NCBI GenBank assembly: GCA_040768845.1
Contig: JAXGME010000002.1
Span: forward strand, 62,001-126,000
From: JAEZHK01 sp040768845
Lineage (GTDB): Bacteria; Bacillota; Clostridia; Christensenellales; Aristaeellaceae
Length of the DNA stretch: 64,000 bases
Reading direction: 5' to 3'
Shown here: in pieces, positions 59,368 to 64,000 of the stretch
Layout: each line of letters opens with the position of its first letter
How positions within the stretch are numbered: position 1 is the stretch's first letter
Translations under genes and position numbers: made by a program
The notes under the pieces: generated by a model
Told to the model about the DNA's origin: nothing
Databases searched by the model: none
Seen by the model: only the letters and a program-made list of their open reading frames with translations

Positions 59368-60674
59368 GCCGGAAGGATCGGGAAAAGGCGCGCGCTTCGC
59401 GCTCGGTGCGCCGCATCAGCCGCATGTGGCTCATGCGGCTGATTGGTGCCATGCTGGCGGCGGATATCCTGCTCGTCGCCATCGCGGTGGGTGCCTTCTG
59501 CTACCGGGCGGAGAAAGGCTCCGGCGCGGGCTTTTCGCTCATGAGCAGCCGTTCCTTCTCGGATGTCCGGGCGGACGGCCCCTTCTACCGGCGGCTGGAC
59601 GAAGCGCGATACCAATTCGTCACGCCCGAGGGCGCGTCCGGCTCGGCAGACGCCGGCGCGTACTTCGTCACGCTCCGGCACTTCCTTTCGCTGATGCTGA
59701 CGGCTCAGGGCGTGGTGTTCCTCTTTCAGTGGGGCGGCGGCCGCAAAAGCGCCGAGCGCATGATGAAGCCCGTCCGGCAGATGACCCGTGCCGCCGAGCG
59801 CATCTCCAGCGAGCGCTTTGCCGCCGACAAGCTGCATTCCCTGGAGGACGCCATCGCCGGACTCGCGCCCTCCGCCCGCGGTGTACGCCTCAAAACCGGC
59901 GACCGGGACCTCGAGGGGCTGGAGGAAGCCATCAACAGCCTCCTCGGCCGCGTACACGAATCCTACGTGGAGCAGACGCGTTTCGTGTCCGACGCCTCCC
60001 ACGAGCTTCGCACGCCCATCGCGGTCATCCAGGGGTATTCCGACATGCTCGCCCGCTGGGGCAAGACCGACGAGCACATCCTGGAGGAGGGAATCTCCGC
60101 CATTCAGGCGGAATCCCGCAGCATGAACCGGCTGGTGGAGCAGCTTTTGTTCCTCGCCCGGGGCGACAGCGGCCGGAACACCCTGTCCTTTGCGCCCTTT
60201 GACCTCGCGAAAACCCTGTCCGAGGTGTGCGACGAATACCGGATGATCGACGCCGCCCACCATTTCGCCTTCCGCGCCAAGGGCGCGCCGGCGGTCACCG
60301 GCGACGAGGCGCTGATCAAGCAGGCCGCCCGGATCCTGATGGACAACGCCGTCAAGTACACCGCGGAGGGCGGGCGTGTCCTGCTGGAAGTGGGGCTGGA
60401 GGAGGGCGCGCCCGCCTTCAGCGTGACGGACGAGGGCATCGGCATCAAGGCCGAGGACGTGCCGAAAATCTTCGACCGCTTCTTCCGCTCCGATCCGGCC
60501 CGGGGCCGCAAGTCCGGCGGCGCGGGGCTGGGGCTGTCCATCGCCAAGTGGATCGTGGACAGCCACGGCGGCTACTTTCAGGTGCTCTCCCGCGAAGGCA
60601 TCGGCACGCGCATGCGCGTGGTGCTGCCCCAACCGCCCGGCGAGCCGCCCCGGTCCGCCCGCCCGGGGGTGTGA
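59364..60674 (+). CDS. Membrane sensor histidine kinase
   Basis: A 436-residue HisKA kinase. A membrane segment at about residues 21-42 and another near 95-115 flank a roughly 50-residue outside loop. The H-box is FVSDASHELRTP with His213, followed by MDNAVKYTAEGG (N box), VTDEGIGIKAEDV and GGAGLGLSIAKW (G boxes). The small sensor loop suggests sensing of membrane or wall state. Partner of the regulator just upstream. Confidence 0.93.
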   Translation: MSRKDREKARASRSVRRISRMWLMRLIGAMLAADILLVAIAVGAFCYRAEKGSGAGFSLMSSRSFSDVRADGPFYRRLDEARYQFVTPEGASGSADAGAYFVTLRHFLSLMLTAQGVVFLFQWGGGRKSAERMMKPVRQMTRAAERISSERFAADKLHSLEDAIAGLAPSARGVRLKTGDRDLEGLEEAINSLLGRVHESYVEQTRFVSDASHELRTPIAVIQGYSDMLARWGKTDEHILEEGISAIQAESRSMNRLVEQLLFLARGDSGRNTLSFAPFDLAKTLSEVCDEYRMIDAAHHFAFRAKGAPAVTGDEALIKQAARILMDNAVKYTAEGGRVLLEVGLEEGAPAFSVTDEGIGIKAEDVPKIFDRFFRSDPARGRKSGGAGLGLSIAKWIVDSHGGYFQVLSREGIGTRMRVVLPQPPGEPPRSARPGV

Positions 60675-60684
60675 CCTCCATGAA

Positions 60685-60722
60685 TAAAGCGCCGCCCGCG
60701 AAGAATCGCGGGCGGCGCTTTA
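60685..60722. terminator. Bidirectional terminator between the two-component system and the membrane-protein gene
   Basis: A 17-base perfect stem (60685-60701 with 60706-60722) with a four-base loop; the outer arms are AAA and TTT. Confidence 0.85.
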
Positions 60723-60737
60723 TCCCGGAAGCCGAGC

Positions 60738-61430
60738 CTAGCGGGAGGCCCTGCGGCGGATCCACCAGGCCCGAAGGGGCAGGTAGGCCTCGTAGAGCGC
60801 GGAGGGCAGGTGCAAAAGGGCCTTCGGCCCGGCGGTCAGCGAAACCGACGCCAGAAATGCCACGGCCAGCCCGGCCAGCGCCCTGCCCCGCCCGGGGAGA
60901 AGCGCCAGCAGCGCGGCCATCAGAAGCGCCAGCGCGGTCAACCGCCCCGCCGCGCGGGCGGCGTCCGCCCCTTCGCGGCGCAGCGCCACGCTCGGCAGCA
61001 AAAGAAGCGCCGCGCACAGCGCCGCGCCCGGCAGCGAACCTCCAACGGAGGCCGCGATCAAAAACGCCGCCGCCGCGGCCAGGGGCCTTCCACCGGCTTG
61101 GAGCAGCGCGGAAAAATCCGCCTTCCGGGGCCGCGCGGCGCGCGCGTCGAATCCGAGGGCCGCAAGCAGGCGCATCAACGCCAGGGCGCAGCCCGCCGCC
61201 ATCGGCGCCAGCGCGTCCGGCAACACAAACCACGATCCGGCCAGAACCGCCGCGGAGGCCGCGGCCCACAGCCCGAGCGCCGCGCCCGCCATGCGGCGCC
61301 TGTCCGCGTCCGCCACCATGCCCCGGGCCAGCGCCGCCGCGCCGCCCGCGCCCAGCATGGCCGCAAGCGTCAGCCCGCCGCCCATGAGCGCCAGATATGC
61401 AAACCTTCCCGCCCCAGCCCAAAAATCCAT
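60738..61430 (-). CDS. Unrecognised Ala-rich multi-span membrane protein
   Basis: A 230-residue very hydrophobic protein with about six or seven membrane segments (for example ALMGGGLTLAAMLG, ASAAVLAGSWFVL, LLALLPGRGRAL) and a basic C-terminus (LRAWWIRRRASR). I do not recognise a family. It is 15 bases after rlmH on the same strand and so is probably the last gene of the dus-walJ-CPBP-rlmH transcript. Codon use matches its neighbours, supporting that it is real. Confidence 0.6.
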   Translation of the reverse strand: MDFWAGAGRFAYLALMGGGLTLAAMLGAGGAAALARGMVADADRRRMAGAALGLWAAASAAVLAGSWFVLPDALAPMAAGCALALMRLLAALGFDARAARPRKADFSALLQAGGRPLAAAAAFLIAASVGGSLPGAALCAALLLLPSVALRREGADAARAAGRLTALALLMAALLALLPGRGRALAGLAVAFLASVSLTAGPKALLHLPSALYEAYLPLRAWWIRRRASR

Positions 61431-61445
61431 CGGCGTTGCGCCCCT

Positions 61446-61919
61446 CTACTTGTGATACTTCTGCCCTGAGAGAATGCGCTGGGCGCGGTAGAGCTGTTCC
61501 AGCAGGATCACCCGCATCAGCGCATGGGGGAAGGTGAGGTTGGAAAAGGACAGGCGCGCGTCGGCGCGGGCCAGCACCGCCTCCGACAGCCCCTGCGAAC
61601 CGCCGATCACCAGCGCCAGCCGCCGCCCGTCCGCCCAGCCCTCGAGCCGCCTCGCCAGCCCCACCGAATCCGGCGCGTCCGCCCGGATGCACAGCGCCAC
61701 CACCCGGTCCTCCGGGCGCAGGCGGCGCAGAATCTCCCGCCCTTCCTTTTCCACCAACTGCCGCACCTGCGCCGGGGACGCCCTGTCGGGCTCCGGCTGA
61801 TCCGGCACCTCGATTACCTCGAAATTCCCGTAGCGCGTCAGCCGCTTCAGATATTCGCGGCAGGCGGCCCGCTGCCATTCTTCCTTCAGCTTGCCGACCG
61901 CGACGATCAAAACGTTCAT
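61446..61919 (-). CDS. rlmH: 23S rRNA pseudouridine-1915 N3-methyltransferase
   Basis: SPOUT-class enzyme that methylates pseudouridine 1915 in helix 69 of 23S rRNA. The 157-residue protein opens MNVLIVAVGKLKEEWQ and has the SAM-binding LVIGGSQGLSEAV, FPHALMRVILLEQLYRA and the family C-terminus GQKYHK. Its ATG directly follows the CPBP stop. walJ two genes upstream is a common companion in Bacillota. Confidence 0.96.
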   Translation of the reverse strand: MNVLIVAVGKLKEEWQRAACREYLKRLTRYGNFEVIEVPDQPEPDRASPAQVRQLVEKEGREILRRLRPEDRVVALCIRADAPDSVGLARRLEGWADGRRLALVIGGSQGLSEAVLARADARLSFSNLTFPHALMRVILLEQLYRAQRILSGQKYHK

Positions 61920-62933
61920 CTAGTACACCCGCGCCATCTGCAGGACGTCCAGCAGGTACATCGCGCCCACGGTGATGAGGCCGGCCAGGAGCACCAGCAG
62001 TTCCTGCCACTTGAGGGGCGTGCGGTCGACCCGCGCGATCTGCTCGAATGTCCTCCCACGCCTTTCCCGGTGCCAGCCGGACACCGCCAGAATCGCCCAG
62101 AACACGCCGCCGTAGACCAGCGCCTGCAGCGCCAGGAGCATCACGCCCGCCGTGCCGCCCACGCTCTCGTAGAGGGTCTGCCCCAGGGCGTCCGCCGTCT
62201 GCCGCTGCGCCTGCACCTGCGAAAGCGCCACCAATGCCGCGTTGTGCACCGTGTGGTAGATCATGCCGGCGTACAACGAGTCGGTATTGATCACCAGGTA
62301 TCCGATGGCAAAGCCCAGCACGATCTGCGTGGGCAGTCCCAGAATGGAGCCGTGGAGCGCGGCAAACAGCATCGTCGAAACCACCAGCGCGTACTTGGTG
62401 CCGCGCCGCTCCCAGGCGCTCAGGATGAGCCCCCGGAACAGGAGCCCCTCAAAGATGCCCGGCATCACGCAGCCGGAGATCACCAGCATCAGCAGCGCGC
62501 CCGTCGTCTTCGCCACCGGCAGCGACTGGTCCACCAACCGCGCGCCCATCCCCTCCAGCGCCAGCGTCCAGAGGGACCCCAGCGACAGCGCCACCATCAC
62601 GCCGGCCAGCGCCGCCAGCACGCTTACCACGGCCATGCCCGGCGCCAGCGGGTTCAGCCGCATCGCGCGGACCACGCCGTCGTGCCGGAGGGCGTACAAT
62701 AAGACCGGAAGCCCGATCAGAAAGGGATAGTAGATCAGCGACGTAGGGGTGAGGAGCGCCTCGTCCGTCGCCCGGACGCCCATCAGGCCCATCAGCGTCG
62801 CCAGGACGACCGACAGAAGCGGAATGCCCGCCGCCGCCAGAAGGTACAGCGCGTTGGCGGAAAGAATCGCCGGACGGCGCGCCCAAAAGCGAAAGTCCCC
62901 GTCCTCCAGGTGGTTTGGATCAAAACCAGACAA
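61920..62933 (-). CDS. CPBP-family intramembrane protein (Abi/CAAX protease-like)
   Basis: A 337-residue membrane protein with about eight segments. CPBP motifs are FEGLLFRGLILSAW, FAALHGSILGLP and YHTVHNAAL. The first usually reads EExxxR; here the second Glu is Gly, so peptidase activity may be reduced or the fold may serve another use. The TTG start with GGAGGG upstream overlaps the walJ end by 14 bases. Substrate unknown. Confidence 0.8.
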   Translation of the reverse strand: MSGFDPNHLEDGDFRFWARRPAILSANALYLLAAAGIPLLSVVLATLMGLMGVRATDEALLTPTSLIYYPFLIGLPVLLYALRHDGVVRAMRLNPLAPGMAVVSVLAALAGVMVALSLGSLWTLALEGMGARLVDQSLPVAKTTGALLMLVISGCVMPGIFEGLLFRGLILSAWERRGTKYALVVSTMLFAALHGSILGLPTQIVLGFAIGYLVINTDSLYAGMIYHTVHNAALVALSQVQAQRQTADALGQTLYESVGGTAGVMLLALQALVYGGVFWAILAVSGWHRERRGRTFEQIARVDRTPLKWQELLVLLAGLITVGAMYLLDVLQMARVY

Positions 62934-63768
62934 AGGGCATTCCCTCCGTTCCGGCAAGGCGGCCGCCCTCCGCGGGGAGGGTATAGACGCCGTTGGGTTC
63001 GTTTCTCCGGGCCACGTCAAGGCCGATGTCCACGCCGGGGCGGATGCCCTGGGCCTCGAGGGCGTCGTGCACCGTGCGCAGCGCCAACTCCGGAAAGTTG
63101 TTCTCCCCCGACAGGTGCCCCAGCACGATGTGCCCCACCCCGGACTGCGCCAGCTTCACCGCGGCGCGGGCCGCGTCCTCGTTGGACAGGTGGCCGTGGC
63201 TGCCCAGGATGCGCCGCTTGAGCTCATAGGGATAGCGGCCGGCCTTGAGCATGTCCACATCGTGATTGGACTCCAGCAGCACCAGGTCGCACTTCATGAC
63301 CGCCTCCAGCCATTCGCCCGATAGCTTGCCGATGTCGGTGGCCACCGCGATCCGCCGCCCAAGGGCGGACACGCAGTAGCCCACCGGCTCCGCCGCGTCG
63401 TGGGGCAGACGGAAGGGCATGACGCTCATGCGCCCGATGTAAAAATCCTCCAGCGCGCGCACCTCCCGCGCGTTGGAGGGGGTCACGCGGCCCAGCTTGT
63501 CCGCCATGGCCGCCCAGGTGCCCCGGGTGGCGTAGAGCGGGATGTCGTACCGGCGGGACAGAATGCCCGCGCCCTGCACGTGGTCGGAGTGCTCGTGGGT
63601 AATCAGGATGGCGTCCAGCATTTCCGGGGCGACGCCCTGAGCCCTCAGCGCCCCGGCTACCCGGGTGCCGGAGACGCCCGCGTCGATCAGAATGCGCGCG
63701 TCGCCCATCTCCACGTAAATCGCGTTGCCGTTGGAGCCGCTGAAAAGCGGCGAAAATCGCATCTGCAT
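62920..63768 (-). CDS. walJ: MBL-fold hydrolase WalJ/YycJ type
   Basis: A 282-residue metallo-beta-lactamase-fold protein, beginning MQMRFSPLFSGSNGNAIYVE, with LIDAGVSGTRV, the metal motif ITHEHSDHVQG, VATDIGKLSGE, LESNHDVDMLKAG and LGHLSGENN. This set is typical of YycJ/WalJ, a possible nuclease encoded near walRK in Bacillus. Here walRK is not adjacent. It lies three bases after the dus stop, in an operon with CPBP and rlmH. Confidence 0.9.
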   Translation of the reverse strand: MQMRFSPLFSGSNGNAIYVEMGDARILIDAGVSGTRVAGALRAQGVAPEMLDAILITHEHSDHVQGAGILSRRYDIPLYATRGTWAAMADKLGRVTPSNAREVRALEDFYIGRMSVMPFRLPHDAAEPVGYCVSALGRRIAVATDIGKLSGEWLEAVMKCDLVLLESNHDVDMLKAGRYPYELKRRILGSHGHLSNEDAARAAVKLAQSGVGHIVLGHLSGENNFPELALRTVHDALEAQGIRPGVDIGLDVARRNEPNGVYTLPAEGGRLAGTEGMPFVWF

Positions 63769-63771
63769 CGA

Positions 63772-64000
63772 TCAACCTTCGTTCAAAAAATCAAGGAGTG
63801 CCCCGCGCACATCCTCCACGGTGGTCAGCGTCATCACGCGGCCGCGCAGCTTCGCGCAGCCCTTCGCGCCCTGGGCGTAGGCGGCCACGTGGCCGCGCAT
63901 CTCGCGCACCGCGCGCTCCTCGCCGTGGAGGGCGGCCAGCATGTCCAGGTGGCGCATCGCCATTTCGAGCCGGTCGCGGATCGTGGGCGGCCGCCAGTCT
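63772..64000 (-). CDS. dus: C-terminal part of tRNA-dihydrouridine synthase, 5' end outside window
   Basis: The frame is open to the window edge, leaving 75 codons. TIRDRLEMAMRHLDM, ERAVREMRGHVAAYAQG, and LRGRVMTLTTVEDVRGALLDFL match the helical C-terminal RNA-binding part of DusB. The FMN-binding barrel is beyond the window. First visible gene of the leftward walJ operon. Confidence 0.88.
   Translation of the reverse strand, partial: DWRPPTIRDRLEMAMRHLDMLAALHGEERAVREMRGHVAAYAQGAKGCAKLRGRVMTLTTVEDVRGALLDFLNEG

Overview
The window reads as chromosomal DNA of a GC-rich, low-complexity-free Bacillota genome, most likely an anaerobic clostridial lineage. The signs are whiA, a T-box leader, an ANTAR protein paired with a type I glutamine synthetase, a Spo0A-like regulator, a YhcN-like spore lipoprotein, formate-THF ligase and a CD1871A-type CXXC miniprotein. 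TTG and GTG starts placed behind strong Shine-Dalgarno sequences are frequent. No insertion sequence, prophage, CRISPR array or rRNA operon was seen. Species cannot be named from sequence alone.

Layout. 1-9.2 kb: the end of a DHHW-type protein, murB, whiA, an alpha/beta hydrolase, free-methionine sulfoxide reductase, and a leftward MBL-comEC-holA-AEC transporter operon. 9.2-18 kb: a glutaminase-dead asparagine-synthase-like gene, a gene-poor stretch, a leftward recD2-comF-structured RNA-zinc ribbon unit, four tRNAs (Pro, Glu, Met/Ile, Asp) with their own promoter and terminator, then vanW-like gene and metA. 18-24 kb: fhs with a polyferredoxin membrane protein and a CXXC miniprotein, a DUF4432 mutarotase-like gene, and glnA-ANTAR. 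24-30.7 kb: an Asn T-box and asnB, a lysine 6-transaminase/ALDH7/SDR operon, and a LysM protein.

32.7-46.6 kb holds the most striking system: a twelve-gene leftward operon, with a divergent DeoR regulator, that encodes a sugar-type ABC importer, IolE, IolB, IolD and an IolG-like dehydrogenase, but no IolC, IolJ or IolA. In their place come an archaeal-type GAPDH, an archaeal-type phosphoglycerate kinase, a LarA-family nickel racemase and a split transketolase. I propose that transketolase cleaves 2-deoxy-5-keto-gluconate to malic semialdehyde, a carboxylate analogue of glyceraldehyde-3-phosphate, which the GAPDH/PGK pair converts to D-malate plus ATP and LarA epimerises to L-malate. This is inference; the gene content and changes at substrate-pocket motifs are what is seen.

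47.5-64 kb: threonine to glycine genes (tdh, kbl) with an iron-sulfur aldo-keto reductase, a YhcN-like lipoprotein, mtnA with a ThrRS-like/uridine-kinase fusion, a Spo0A-like protein whose receiver lacks the phosphoacceptor aspartate, an SDR, an ABC-F protein, a DUF4342 protein with an OmpR-type two-component system, and a leftward dus-walJ-CPBP-rlmH-membrane protein operon.
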